A stretch of DNA of 64,000 nucleotides, taken from Bacteroidaceae bacterium (GTDB lineage: Bacteria > Bacteroidota > Bacteroidia > Bacteroidales > Bacteroidaceae). Positions 25,148 through 34,141 of this stretch are shown here, one piece after another; position 1 is the first letter of the stretch, and each line of letters starts with the position of its first letter. The translations under genes and the position numbers were made by a program. The DNA lies in the NCBI GenBank assembly GCA_017540585.1, contig JAFYAT010000023.1, forward strand, positions 1 through 64,000. Reading direction: 5' to 3'. The notes below the pieces were generated by a model, which saw only the letters and a program-made list of their open reading frames with translations, ran no database searches and was not told where the DNA came from.

Positions 25148-25350
25148 TGGAATATATGAATAAGACAGAATACATATCACCAACAGTAACAGTTCGTCGA
25201 TCACAGTTACGCTCCAGCCTTTTGGCAGGAAGTAGTGCAGGACTTTCAAACGGTAAAGCAATAAAGACAATAGGCCTTGGAGATGCAACACTCACAGGCT
25301 CTGGTAAGTCTGGCCTGGTAACACAAGACAATTCTCTGTTTGCTTGGTAA
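25147..25350 (+). CDS. Small protein of the YxxPxxxV...LLAGS type
   Basis: 67 codons if started at the ATG overlapping the previous stop (TAATG, 25145-25149), or 64 from 25156. The product has TEYISPTVTVRRSQLRSSLL then AGSSAGLS, a Gly/Ser/Thr-rich tail and a terminal aromatic (NSLFAW). The same head pattern (Y-S-x-P-x-x-x-V-x-x-x-R-x-R-x-S-I/L-LAGS) occurs in the unrelated gene at 49453-49665. No signal peptide. Translational coupling to the secreted protein suggests a partner role. Function unknown. A hairpin terminator follows. Confidence 0.6.
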   Translation: MEYMNKTEYISPTVTVRRSQLRSSLLAGSSAGLSNGKAIKTIGLGDATLTGSGKSGLVTQDNSLFAW

Positions 25351-25353
25351 TCA

Positions 25354-25397
25354 TAAGGAGGCTTGAGGTTCCATAGTGGAATATCAGGCCTTCTTTT
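25354..25397 (+). terminator. Intrinsic terminator
   Basis: Stem AAGGAGGCTTGA with TCAGGCCTTCTT, inner TTCCA/TGGAA, followed by TTTTTAT, just after the small gene's stop. Confidence 0.75.
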
Positions 25398-25455
25398 TAT
25401 ATTGATAGACATATGAGCCGAACAAAGTTTATCAGTATAAATGTCTTGACAAAAC

Positions 25456-25491
25456 AAAAATGGCTTGCATTAATTGATGCAAGCCATTTTT
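25456..25491 (-). terminator. Intrinsic terminator of rho
   Basis: A perfect 15-bp inverted repeat, AAAAATGGCTTGCAT at 25456-25470 and its complement at 25477-25491, with A/T tracts on both sides so that it can act in either direction. It lies 56 bases past the rho stop. Confidence 0.8.
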
Positions 25492-25546
25492 GTGTTATAT
25501 GCTTTATGCCTTAGTTCGAGAGACAAAAATAATTTTTGAGATTCTA

Positions 25547-27709
25547 TTACCTGTTCATGCTTACGATAAGCTCCTCGTTGTTCTTTGTGTTCTGAACCTG
25601 CTTGAGGACAAACTCCATAGCCTCGACAGATGTCATGTCGGCAATATGCTTGCGGAGTACCCACATACGGTTGAGAGTCATTGGGTCGAGGAGGAGGTCA
25701 TCACGACGAGTAGATGAAGCAACAAGGTTGACAGCAGGGAAGATACGCTTGTTGGCAAGTGTGCGGTCAAGCTGAAGTTCCATGTTACCTGTACCCTTGA
25801 ATTCCTCAAAGATTACTTCATCCATCTTAGAACCTGTGTCGATAAGCGCAGTTGCGATGATGGTGAGTGAGCCTTGTCCTTCGATGTTACGAGCAGCACC
25901 GAAGAAACGCTTTGGCTTCTGGAGTGCATTGGCATCAACACCTCCTGAGAGCACCTTACCTGACGCAGGACTAACGGTATTGTAAGCACGTGCAAGACGA
26001 GTGATTGAGTCGAGGAAGATGACGACATCGTGTCCACACTCTACCATACGCTTTGCCTTTTCGAGTACGAGACCTGCAATCTTCACGTGGTTCTCTGCCG
26101 GTGCATCGAATGTAGATGCAATAACCTCGGCATTAACTGTACGTGACATATCCGTTACTTCCTCAGGACGCTCATCAATGAGAAGCATGATGAGGTAAGC
26201 ATCTGGATGGTTACGTGCTATACTGTTGGCAATATCCTTCATGAGGAGTGTCTTACCAGTCTTTGGCTGTGCCACGATAAGCGCACGCTGTCCCTTACCG
26301 ATTGGTGAGAAGAGGTCAACGATACGTGACGATGGCGAATCCTTGACACCACTACAGAGTTTGAATTTCTCCTCTGGAAAGAGAGGTGTGAGGAACTCAA
26401 ATGCAGCACGGTTGCGCACGAATGATGGCTCACGTCCGTTGATAGAGATGATGTCTGTGAGAGGGAAGAACTTCTCGCCATCTCTTGGTGGACGGATTGT
26501 TCCGTGAACAACATCACCAGTCTTGAGTCCGAAGTGCTTAATCTGCTGCTGACTTACATATATATCATCAGGAGATGGAAGATAGTTGTAGTCAGCACTA
26601 CGGAGGAAACCATAGTTATCAATTGTCTCAAGTACGCCCGAAGTCTCAAGGATACTGTCAAAGTCGTACTCTTTGTGCTTGAATACGGTCTTGGCAGCCT
26701 CATCCTCATACTGAGGCTGATTATTATTGTTTACAGGAGCGTAATTGTTGTTATTGTTTGGAGCGTAATTATTGTTAGGCGTAAAGTTATTGTTAGCAGG
26801 AGCATAACCATAACCATTGCCTTGTGGCTCGTCGTAGTAATCCATTCGTGAAGGAACACCAAAGATTTCCTCCATTGTAGGAATGTCCTCAACAACTATG
26901 AAGTCTGTACCATCTGTTGGTGGTACGAATGAGTTATTCTTGATGATCACCTCCTTTGGCTCGGCATCATCATCGTAACCTGCCTCAGGAATGAAATCAG
27001 AGAAGTCAATGTCTGAACCTGCAGATGCATCACTCTTGTTTGCTGCCTTAGCCTCCTCGAAGTCCTCCTGTGTCATAAACTCAGGAATATCATCGTTTGC
27101 TTCAGGCTCTGGAGCTGCCTCTACCTCTGGAGCAACCTCAACCTCTTTCTTCTTTCTGCCACGAGTACTCTTCTTCACCTCCTTGGCAGCATCATCAGCC
27201 TCTGGAGTAGCCTCCGTTACTGGTGCATCTTCTGCTACTGCCTCAGCAGTTGCTTCTGCCTCAGCAGCCTTCTTCTTGTTTGTTGAGCCTGGCTTACGTC
27301 CACGCTTCTTAGGTGCAGGAGTTTCCTCTGGTGAGAGGACAAGTTCTTCTGCATTATCAGTTTCTTTTGTTTTCATCTTTTCTATGCTATCATCTACGAG
27401 AGCCTTAGCCTCGTCGGACAACTCTGCGAAGAGAGAATCGTCCGTTGCAACCTTTACTGTTTTATCCACCTTCTTCGCCTTTGACTGATTGGCGGTATAA
27501 ACCCTGTCAACACTCTTTATGCTTACCCTTGAACGCTTGCGTCCAGGGGCAGCAGAAGTGTTCTGTGCAGCAGAATCGGCTTGTGCATCAAGAATCTTGA
27601 ACACGAGGTCGTCTTGTTTAGACTTATCGGCTCCCTTGATGCCCATTTCCTTTGCAATCTTCTTGAGTTCGGAAAGTGTCATTCCGTCTAATTGCTCTTT
27701 GTTATACAT
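25547..27709 (-). CDS. rho: Transcription termination factor Rho with disordered insert
   Basis: 720 residues, against about 420 for E. coli Rho. Residues 1-45 are a Rho_N/SAP-like helical unit ([20 protein letters not shown]). Residues about 50-330 are low-complexity: Lys/Ala/Glu-rich with two [14 protein letters not shown]-type patches, then acidic, then Asn-rich ([18 protein letters not shown]). The RNA-binding OSB fold and the ATPase core follow, with Walker A PKTGKT (482-487), Walker [17 protein letters not shown], the Q-loop and R-loop ([20 protein letters not shown]) and [20 protein letters not shown]. Long inserts are typical of Bacteroidota Rho, and in Bacteroides thetaiotaomicron the disordered insert has been linked to phase separation. 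It has a roughly 200-base structured leader. Confidence 0.97.
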   Translation of the reverse strand: MYNKEQLDGMTLSELKKIAKEMGIKGADKSKQDDLVFKILDAQADSAAQNTSAAPGRKRSRVSIKSVDRVYTANQSKAKKVDKTVKVATDDSLFAELSDEAKALVDDSIEKMKTKETDNAEELVLSPEETPAPKKRGRKPGSTNKKKAAEAEATAEAVAEDAPVTEATPEADDAAKEVKKSTRGRKKKEVEVAPEVEAAPEPEANDDIPEFMTQEDFEEAKAANKSDASAGSDIDFSDFIPEAGYDDDAEPKEVIIKNNSFVPPTDGTDFIVVEDIPTMEEIFGVPSRMDYYDEPQGNGYGYAPANNNFTPNNNYAPNNNNNYAPVNNNNQPQYEDEAAKTVFKHKEYDFDSILETSGVLETIDNYGFLRSADYNYLPSPDDIYVSQQQIKHFGLKTGDVVHGTIRPPRDGEKFFPLTDIISINGREPSFVRNRAAFEFLTPLFPEEKFKLCSGVKDSPSSRIVDLFSPIGKGQRALIVAQPKTGKTLLMKDIANSIARNHPDAYLIMLLIDERPEEVTDMSRTVNAEVIASTFDAPAENHVKIAGLVLEKAKRMVECGHDVVIFLDSITRLARAYNTVSPASGKVLSGGVDANALQKPKRFFGAARNIEGQGSLTIIATALIDTGSKMDEVIFEEFKGTGNMELQLDRTLANKRIFPAVNLVASSTRRDDLLLDPMTLNRMWVLRKHIADMTSVEAMEFVLKQVQNTKNNEELIVSMNR

Positions 27710-27752
27710 AACTGAATGAGTATAATGTATTCTTTTTTATAATCCAGTGAGA

Positions 27753-27921
27753 ATGCTATCCATGCATGGTTAGCATCATGTGTGCAAGCAAAGTGCACAC
27801 GTATTACTAATGAATGATTAGCAGAAACTAATCCTTAGTAAGAATGTAAAATTGAAATTTAATTTAGTGGAAAAGTGATATGAGACAGATTGTCTCGTAT
27901 CTTAATTCATTTGCAAAGGTA
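27753..27921 (-). promoter_or_regulatory. Structured leader and promoter of rho
   Basis: Minus-strand TACCTTTG (27914-27921) sets a start near 27907 and a leader of about 200 bases. The leader holds a 24-bp near-perfect palindrome at 27753-27776 (ATGCTA-CCATGCATGG-TAGCAT core), a GTGTGC/GCACAC hairpin around 27780-27799, and overlapping CTAAT/ATTAG pairs at about 27808-27842. Rho genes often autoregulate through their leaders, so this may be a control region. Confidence 0.5.
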
Positions 27922-28097
27922 AAAAATATATATTGAGCAACCAACACTTTTCGGAAAAAAAATTCTCGTCAACCAGCGTTTTTATGCATTTCGTGATATT
28001 AAAACAGCAAATTAGTGTTATTTCTCCCCCATTTTCCCTTACATTTCTACCTTTTCCCTGCAAAATATCGTATGTTTTTCCCTCCCCGAATGGATTA

Positions 28098-28253
28098 CAA
28101 CATCAATCGAGGATCGATATGCAATATCAATCGAGGATCGATATGCAATATCAATCGAGGATCGATATACAACATCAATCGAGGATTGATATACAACATC
28201 AATCGAGGATCGATATACAATATCAATCGAGGATTGATTTATCATATCATTCG
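28098..28253. repeat. 24-bp tandem repeat array flanked by inverted arms
   Basis: Six consecutive 24-bp units of the type CAA-T/C-ATCAATCGAGGAT-C/T-GATAT starting at 28098, 28122, 28146, 28170, 28194 and 28218, then a degenerate seventh. Units contain ATATC/GATAT and TCGA palindromic words. The array is bracketed by CCCTCCCCGAATG (28079-28091) and CATTCGGGGAAGG (about 28246-28258), which are near-complements. Because 24 is a multiple of three and units lack stops, several frames read as repeated QYQSRIDM-like peptides, but no start or composition supports a protein. It lies between engB and rho. Confidence 0.85.
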
Positions 28254-28440
28254 GGGAAGGAAATCGTATGTCCAACTCCGATATTATTACGATTACCAAG
28301 CGTAATAATAATGCGGTATGCATCCCCATTACTAATACGCTTGGCAAGAACTATAAATCCGCAAGAACATAAAGACTCACGAACTTAAAAAATCACCCCC
28401 GCGAGAACTTACAAACTCAAAAACTTACAAACTCAAAAAC

Positions 28441-29040
28441 TCACTTCAAACTCTTGTTGATGCTTTCGATGAAGTCGAGAAGTTCCTCACGTCCGAGCTT
28501 GGAAGATGATGACGTGATGAAATGCTGTGGCAACTCCTCCCATTGTTCCTTGAGTTGATTGAGATAAGCATCCACCTGTGTCTGAACCTTCTGCTTGCTG
28601 AGTTTGTCTGCCTTGGTGAATACGATGACGAAAGGTACGCCATTCTCGCCCACGAAGTTGAGGAAGTCAAGGTCCTTCTTCTGTGGTTCATGACGAACGT
28701 CAATGAGCACAAAGAGACAGGTCAACTGCTCACGGTCGAGGACATAGTGGGAGATGAGATTAGACAACTTGTCCATCTCACGCTTGCCACGAAGAGCAAA
28801 TCCATATCCTGGGAGGTCAACGAGATACCACTCATTATTTATAAGGAAGTGGTTCACGAGCATGGTCTTTCCTGGTGTTGCAGATGTCATAGCCAACTTA
28901 GACCTGTTGGTGAGCATATTGATAAGCGACGACTTACCCACATTGCTACGTCCTATGAACGCATACTCTGGCAGGTCTGTCTTTGGACACATGTCTGCCC
29001 TTGGCGAAGAACCTTTATATTCTGCTGATATTATTTTCAT
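28441..29040 (-). CDS. engB: Ribosome biogenesis GTPase EngB (YihA/YsxC)
   Basis: 199 residues, the normal length. GTPase motifs are G1 [10 protein letters not shown] (residues 31-40), G2 Thr in SATPGKT, G3 DLPGYG, G4 TKADK, and a late SSSKLG as G5. EngB is an essential GTPase acting on the large ribosomal subunit. The start [19 protein letters not shown] is typical. The gene's stop directly adjoins a low-complexity stretch (AACTTACAAACTCAAAAAC). No operon partner is apparent. Confidence 0.95.
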   Translation of the reverse strand: MKIISAEYKGSSPRADMCPKTDLPEYAFIGRSNVGKSSLINMLTNRSKLAMTSATPGKTMLVNHFLINNEWYLVDLPGYGFALRGKREMDKLSNLISHYVLDREQLTCLFVLIDVRHEPQKKDLDFLNFVGENGVPFVIVFTKADKLSKQKVQTQVDAYLNQLKEQWEELPQHFITSSSSKLGREELLDFIESINKSLK

Positions 29041-29086
29041 AAACTTTATAATCTCAAATTTATTTTCAACCTATATTGTTGCTTTT

Positions 29087-29206
29087 GCCGCAAAGCGGCC
29101 AGTTAGAAAAACATGGGGAAAACCAAAGAAAACAAAAGAAAACCTGTTTTTTCTTGTTTTTGATCTGTTTCTTTAAGGTTTTTCTAATAGGCACCTTAGT
29201 GCAAAA
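29087..29206. repeat. Dispersed repeat core, copy 2
   Basis: Begins GCCGCAAAGCGGCC, has TTAGAAAAACATGGGGAAAA and GGTTTTTCTAAT as inverted words, and ends GGCACCTTAGTGCAAAA. Nearly the same sequence as 307-416 and, reversed, 44223-44340. It fills the spacer between engB and the ABC-F gene and has no ORF. Confidence 0.85.
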
Positions 29207-29233
29207 AACATAGCCATACAGGTCGCAATTTCC

Positions 29234-31009
29234 TCACGCAAACTCGCTCAGTTCGAGCCAGCGCATTTCCTTTTCGTCTATTTCGTCGTTGAGCTCTGGG
29301 AGACGCTTTGACATTCGTGTTATCTCGTCCACGGATGTAGTACCGCCACAAAGGGCAGTTTCTATATCTGCTTTCTCCTTGTTGAGAGCCTCAAGGTCTT
29401 TCTCCAGTTGTTCAAACTCCTTCTTTTCCTTGAATGACAAGCGGCGTGCACGATTGGCATTCCTGTCATCTGCTGATGTCTGAGCGGGAGCTGCACTCTT
29501 GGTTGATGCCTCAAGCTTTGCCTTCTCTTCCTTCTCCTTGGCAGTCTTCCACTCTCGATATTGTGAGTAGTTACCAGGGAAGTCACGTATGTCGCCATTA
29601 CCGTTGAACACGAGGAGGTGGTCAACAACCTTGTCCATGAAGTAGCGGTCGTGGCTCACGATGATAAGACATCCTTTGAAGTTCTTCAGGTACTCTTCGA
29701 GAATCTGGAGCGTAACGATATCGAGGTCGTTAGTCGGCTCGTCAAGTATGAGGAAGTTTGGCGACTTCATCAAGACGGTACAGAGGTACAATCTGCGTCG
29801 CTCACCACCACTCAACTTATATATATAGCTGTGCTGTTCCTCTGGTGGGAACAGGAAGTGTTGGAGGAACTGACTTGCCGAGAGTCTCTCGCCACCACCC
29901 ATATCCACATATTCAGCAATATCACGAACGGCATCTATGACCTTCTGGTCCTCACGGAACTTCATTCCCTCCTGACTATAATGTCCGAAGCGTACCGTCT
30001 CGCCAATCTCTATCGTACCGCTGTCATGAGGCTCAAGTCCGAGGAGCATCTTCACGAATGTGGATTTGCCTGTACCGTTGTTACCCACAATACCCATCTT
30101 CTCGTAACGGGTAAAGTTGTATTCAAAGTCCTTGAGGATAACCTTGTCGCCAAATGACTTGCACACGTTCTTTGCCTCAAATATCTTTGAACCTATGTAC
30201 GTGCCATTCATCTCCAGCTTCACCTTCTCGTCCTGAATACGCGTCTTGGCTACCTTCTCGAGTTCGTAGAACGAATCTATGCGATAGCGTGCCTTGCTCG
30301 AACGTGCACAAGGAGTGGAACGCATCCACTCGAGTTCCGTACGATAGAGGTTATTGGCACGTGCTATGTAGGCATTCATATTCTCAAGTCGTTCCTGACG
30401 TTTCTCCAGATAATAGGCATAGTTGCCCTTGTAGGTGTAGAGACGCATGTCATCCATCTCGATGATGGTTGAACAGATGCGGTCAAGGAAATAACGGTCA
30501 TGAGTAACCATGAGCAGAGCCATTGTGGTGCGTGAGAGGAACCCCTCAAGCCACTCTATCATCTCAAGGTCGAGGTGGTTGGTAGGCTCATCGAGTATAA
30601 GCATGTCTGGCTGAGAAGCAAGTACACGGGAAAGTGCTATGCGCTTGACCTGTCCTCCCGACAGCTGTGTGTCAGGTCGTTCAGCTTCATCGGCAGTTAT
30701 CTTCATCTGAGTGAGGTACTGCCTGTACAGTTGCATATACTCATCACTCTTGCCATTCAGCTGTGCCTTGTCAATCTTAGAGCTCTGTTCGAGATAGCCA
30801 ATCTTCAGGTCATTCCTGAATATCATCTTACCGCCATCATGTCCCTCATGCCCAGCAATGATGCTGAGGAGGGTTGACTTTCCCGTTCCGTTCTTTGCTA
30901 TAAGACCGATATGCTCCCTCTCGTTGATGGTGAAGGAGATGTCCTCAAAGAGCACACGATGACCGATACGCTTGGTAAGTCCTAATACTTCAAGAAATGG
31001 TGATGGCAT
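29234..31009 (-). CDS. ABC-F family ATPase, Uup-like
   Basis: 591 residues with two ABC modules and no membrane segments. Module 1: Walker A AKNGTGKST, signature LSGGQ, Walker B MLILDEPTNHLD. Module 2: GNNGTGKST, LSGGE, FLILDEPTNDLD. An ABC-F linker lies between (residues about 215-290). A Lys/Glu-rich C-terminal coiled coil (RLSFKEKKEFEQLEKDLEAL) is the Uup hallmark. ABC-F proteins act on the ribosome; Uup relatives are tied to translation and to suppression of transposon precise excision. No antibiotic-resistance feature is evident. It is a single gene. Confidence 0.9.
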   Translation of the reverse strand: MPSPFLEVLGLTKRIGHRVLFEDISFTINEREHIGLIAKNGTGKSTLLSIIAGHEGHDGGKMIFRNDLKIGYLEQSSKIDKAQLNGKSDEYMQLYRQYLTQMKITADEAERPDTQLSGGQVKRIALSRVLASQPDMLILDEPTNHLDLEMIEWLEGFLSRTTMALLMVTHDRYFLDRICSTIIEMDDMRLYTYKGNYAYYLEKRQERLENMNAYIARANNLYRTELEWMRSTPCARSSKARYRIDSFYELEKVAKTRIQDEKVKLEMNGTYIGSKIFEAKNVCKSFGDKVILKDFEYNFTRYEKMGIVGNNGTGKSTFVKMLLGLEPHDSGTIEIGETVRFGHYSQEGMKFREDQKVIDAVRDIAEYVDMGGGERLSASQFLQHFLFPPEEQHSYIYKLSGGERRRLYLCTVLMKSPNFLILDEPTNDLDIVTLQILEEYLKNFKGCLIIVSHDRYFMDKVVDHLLVFNGNGDIRDFPGNYSQYREWKTAKEKEEKAKLEASTKSAAPAQTSADDRNANRARRLSFKEKKEFEQLEKDLEALNKEKADIETALCGGTTSVDEITRMSKRLPELNDEIDEKEMRWLELSEFA

Positions 31010-31011
31010 GA

Positions 31012-31198
31012 GAAAAATTAAAAATTAAAAATGCAAAATTAAAAATGATAAGATGATACCCTTTCATTAGTCACCCCTCTCGCCATAGAGGCGAATGAGG
31101 GCACAGAAGAGAGACTAAATGTCTCTCTGTCCCGAAATGAGGGGAGAGCAGTGCCATGCTCGACGGAGGTCAAAGAGAGGGGATGGGAGTGAGAGGGT
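31012..31198. repeat. Low-complexity words and a palindromic element before metY 3' end
   Basis: Starts with reiterated AAAAATTAAAAATGCAAAATT. From about 31068 an element opens with TCACCCCTCTC and closes with GAGAGGGGATGGGA near 31190, with an internal CGCC/GGCG hairpin and a GAGAGAC/GTCTCTC hairpin (about 31110-31129). It abuts the stop of the metY gene, as other elements here abut gene ends. Confidence 0.5.
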
Positions 31199-31200
31199 CT

Positions 31201-32478
31201 TTACATCTTCTTCATAGCCTGCTCGAGGTCGGCGATAATGTCTTCTACATTCTCGATACCGACAGAGAGACGTACGAGGTCTGGTGCTACGCCTGCCTCA
31301 CGCAACTGCTCGTCAGTCAACTGACGGTGTGTGTGGCTTGCAGGATGAAGCACACATGTACGGGCATCTGCCACGTGAGTCACGATAGATATGAACTCAA
31401 GGTTGTCCATGAACTTAATGGCATCCTCACGTGTACCCTTGAGACCGAAGGCGATAACACCACACGAACCGTTAGGGAGATACTTCTTGCCGAGTTCATA
31501 ATATTTGTTTGATGGAAGACCGCAATAGTTTACCCATCCGACTTTTTCGTTCTTCTCAAGCCACTCTGCCACCTTCTGTGCGTTGGCGCAATGCTGCTTC
31601 ATACGGAGAGCAAGCGTCTCAAGTCCGAGGTTGAGTAGGAATGAGTTCTGAGGTGCAGGTATGCTACCGAGGTCACGCATCAACTGGCTCACGAGCTTAG
31701 TCATGTATGCGCCCTTGCCGAATGCCTTGGTGTATGTAAGTCCGTGGTAGCTCTCATCTGGAGTTGTGAGTCCCTTGAACTTGTCTCCATAAGCTTCCCA
31801 GTCGAAGTTACCGCTATCCACTACGGCACCGCCAACCTGAGTAGCGTGTCCGTCCATGTACTTTGTGGTAGAGTGTGTCACGATGTCACATCCCCACTCA
31901 AAAGGACGACAGTTGATAGGAGTAGCAAAGGTGTTATCCACGATGAGTGGCACTCCATGCTTATGTGCCATCTTAGCAAAACGCTCTATGTCGAACACCT
32001 TACCGCCCGGGTTGGATATTGTCTCGCCAAAGAAACACTTGGTGTTAGGACGGAACTCCTTTTCTATGCGCTCATCATCCCAATCTGGGTCAACGAAGGT
32101 GCACTCTATGCCGAGTTTCTTCAATGTAACGCCAAAGAGGTTGAACGTACCTCCGTAGATGGTGTTGCTTGTGATGAAGTGGTCGCCTGCCTCACAGATG
32201 TTGAAGATAGCGTAGAAGTTGGCTGCTTGTCCTGAACTTGTGAGCACGCAACCCACACCACCTTCGAGTGCGTTGATTTTCTTAGCCACCGCATCATTTG
32301 TTGGATTGGCAAGACGTGTATAGAAATATCCCTCATCCTTGAGGTCGAAGAGGCGAGCCATTTGCTCGCTTGTGTCGTACTTGAATGTTGTACTCTGATA
32401 TATTGGGAGCTGCTGTGGCTCACCCTTTGTTGGTTTCCATCCGCCATGAATGCAGATGGTTTCAAGATTCTTTTTCAT
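31201..32478 (-). CDS. metY: O-acetylhomoserine sulfhydrylase (MetY)
   Basis: 425 residues, typical of the long MetY branch of the Cys/Met metabolism PLP enzymes. It converts O-acetylhomoserine and sulfide to homocysteine. Visible motifs: IYQSTTFKYDTSEQMARLF near the N-terminus, RLANPTNDAVAKKI, the cofactor-binding SSGQAA, the aspartate in LIVDNTFATP, and the Schiff-base lysine in DIVTHSTTKYMDGHA. The C-terminal VRLSVGIENVEDIIADLEQA is standard. Monocistronic. Confidence 0.93.
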   Translation of the reverse strand: MKKNLETICIHGGWKPTKGEPQQLPIYQSTTFKYDTSEQMARLFDLKDEGYFYTRLANPTNDAVAKKINALEGGVGCVLTSSGQAANFYAIFNICEAGDHFITSNTIYGGTFNLFGVTLKKLGIECTFVDPDWDDERIEKEFRPNTKCFFGETISNPGGKVFDIERFAKMAHKHGVPLIVDNTFATPINCRPFEWGCDIVTHSTTKYMDGHATQVGGAVVDSGNFDWEAYGDKFKGLTTPDESYHGLTYTKAFGKGAYMTKLVSQLMRDLGSIPAPQNSFLLNLGLETLALRMKQHCANAQKVAEWLEKNEKVGWVNYCGLPSNKYYELGKKYLPNGSCGVIAFGLKGTREDAIKFMDNLEFISIVTHVADARTCVLHPASHTHRQLTDEQLREAGVAPDLVRLSVGIENVEDIIADLEQAMKKM

Positions 32479-32556
32479 TTTATCGTTCTGTTTTATTTAT
32501 CCGTTTGAGAGTGCAAAGAAACGAAAAAATCGGCAAATATGCAAGTGTTAGCCGAT

Positions 32557-33213
32557 TTACAGCTCCACATTTGCCAATTCCCAGTCATCCGCAGCTTGCA
32601 ACGTGCGTATTCCACATTCCTTTGCGGCATCAAGATTGGCTTTGGCATCGTCTATGAATAGACATTCCTCGCCACGTGCACCAATCTCCTTGAGTACCTG
32701 CTCATAGATGGTGCGGTCAGGTTTTGCAAGGTGCATCTCGTGAGAGAGGAATACACGGTCGAAGAATACATCGGTTGTGTGTCCTTCTGTCTTGAAATAT
32801 TTGTCCTCGATGTATCGCCAATGGCAGTCGTTGGTGTTGGACAACATATAGACCTTGTAACGTGAGCGGAGAGACTTGATGACCTTGAGTCTCTCTTCAG
32901 GAATGGAAAGGAGACATGAGTTCCACGCATCTTCCAACTGCTCAAGAGTCGTACCCTCATGACAATAGCGGAGAAATCCGTTGAAGAAATCCTGAGTGCT
33001 TATCTTGCCCAACTGGTAGAGTTCCATAGGACCACTCACGCTCATACCCTCGCATACGGTAGCCCCACCCGACTTCTGGGCACTCATCATCTCCTTTACA
33101 GGTACTCCGAGAGCCTCGATGCGCTTAAGGCAGCTCATCATGTCGATGTTGATGATGACACCTCCAAGGTCAAATATTATGTTCTTTATATTATTATCGT
33201 CTGTAAGTTTCAT
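32557..33213 (-). CDS. HAD family hydrolase (YihX-like subfamily IA)
   Basis: 218 residues from the ATG at 33211-33213 (MKLTDDNNIKNIIFDLGGVI). The frame is open further upstream but that stretch contains the promoter box TAAATTTG (33274-33281). HAD motif I is FDLGGVI (the DLG variant), motif II is YMLSNTN, motif III Lys in HLAKPDRTIYEQVLK, and motif IV ECLFIDDAKANLDAA. It is probably a small-molecule phosphatase; substrate unknown. Confidence 0.85.
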   Translation of the reverse strand: MKLTDDNNIKNIIFDLGGVIINIDMMSCLKRIEALGVPVKEMMSAQKSGGATVCEGMSVSGPMELYQLGKISTQDFFNGFLRYCHEGTTLEQLEDAWNSCLLSIPEERLKVIKSLRSRYKVYMLSNTNDCHWRYIEDKYFKTEGHTTDVFFDRVFLSHEMHLAKPDRTIYEQVLKEIGARGEECLFIDDAKANLDAAKECGIRTLQAADDWELANVEL

Positions 33214-33303
33214 AATCATATTTATCTTGCACAAAATGCAAAAAGAAAACGTCATTTTATGCCAGTCAGATTGCAAATTTACGAAAGAAAGCGTGTCATA
33301 CAA

Positions 33304-33451
33304 ACTTTTTTACGTCTTTTGAACAAATAAAAAAGCAAAATGTATGGTAGTGTGAGTTTTAAACGTTAATTTTGTAACGCATAATAGAAAAAATTGTAAC
33401 AATCACTTCCCTCTGATACCTATAAAGAGGAAACCAAAAAGAAATAAAACG
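33304..33451. other. Short spacer with GTAAC words
   Basis: TTTTGTAAC (near 33370) and ATTGTAAC (near 33393) resemble the GTAAC words before the phosphate genes but are not 11 bp phased. Nothing else is seen before the small ORF at 33452. Confidence 0.3.
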
Positions 33452-33547
33452 ATGAGACAAAGTACCAGTTTTTTTATGGAGATTATACGAGGCATAATGG
33501 GATTATGCTTGGTCGTATATTATTTGTTCCGTTTGGCAAAGGCATAA
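33452..33547 (+). CDS. Small membrane protein, 31 residues
   Basis: MRQSTSFFMEIIRGIMGLCL then VVYYLFRLAKA: a single hydrophobic helix with a basic end. Short single-helix proteins with EIIRG-x-MG-like motifs are common in Bacteroidales, and the frame is preceded by an A-rich leader (AAACCAAAAAGAAATAAAACG). Too short for certainty. Function unknown. Confidence 0.5.
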   Translation: MRQSTSFFMEIIRGIMGLCLVVYYLFRLAKA

Positions 33548-34079
33548 CACATCTATGCAAAAGGCTGAAGACGGAGCGAATGAAAGATTATTTGTATTGT
33601 TCGTCGCTCTCATGAATTCAGGATTCGTAACATCTAACTTGCACATCTAACACAAGATCTCAAGCCATTTTACTAACGCACACGAACTCTGAAACGACTA
33701 AAGGATTAAAGCGAATGGAGACTTGCCACAAGGCATGTTTTCGTTCGCTTTTTTATTGTCACGCAATATGCTTTTTCCACCTTATGAGAGTCTCATATGA
33801 GTCTCATGTAAGTCAGTACTTAGTCAGTACTTTATCAGAGCCATATTTCTATCTTTTTTCAACGAATATGAACTTACATTATGATACCTCAGTATTTGTT
33901 CGGGAATACTTCGGGGATTGTTCGGGGATTGTTCGCTTTTCCTTCGGCACGCACATTTTGACATAAAGACACTTGTCGGTTCACTTCTACGTGACATAAT
34001 GTCGTTATAACCTAACATTTCCCTACATTTGCTAAGAGAAACAAACAGGAACATAAGAGACACATAAGGGAAACAAAAA
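33548..34079. other. Gene-free region with a terminator and short direct repeats
   Basis: A hairpin at 33708-33755 (AAAGCGAA with TTCGCTTTTTT, inner TTGCC/GGCA) looks like a terminator. Short tandem words follow: GAGTCTCATAT/GAGTCTCATGT (33786-33808), AGTCAGTACT twice (about 33811-33832) and GGGGATTGTTC twice (about 33912-33934). No gene is supported. Confidence 0.45.
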
Positions 34080-34113
34080 ATGGTTGGCAAAATCCGAAGA
34101 TAATGCCAACCAT
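34080..34113 (-). terminator. Terminator of outer-membrane barrel gene
   Basis: ATGGTTGGC (34080-34088) pairs with GCCAACCAT (34105-34113); on the minus strand it is followed by TTTTTTGTTTCC. It lies about 30 bases past the stop of the 34142-34666 gene. Confidence 0.8.
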
Positions 34114-34141
34114 AATATCTTAATTAATATATTGTCTATAA

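Noticed and set aside
26991..27488. A Ser/Ala-rich 165-residue plus-strand protein
   Set aside because: It mirrors the low-complexity insert of rho on the other strand.
28098..28258. CRISPR array
   Set aside because: The 24-bp units follow one another directly without unique spacers, and there are no cas genes in the window.
27933..28388. A protein with QYQSRID-type peptide repeats
   Set aside because: The repeat unit has no stop in several frames on both strands because its length is a multiple of three. There is no promoter, no signal, and flanking sequence does not look coding.
33780..33960. Origin of replication or iteron array
   Set aside because: The 10-11 base direct repeats come only in pairs, with different sequences, and there are no DnaA boxes or replication gene nearby.
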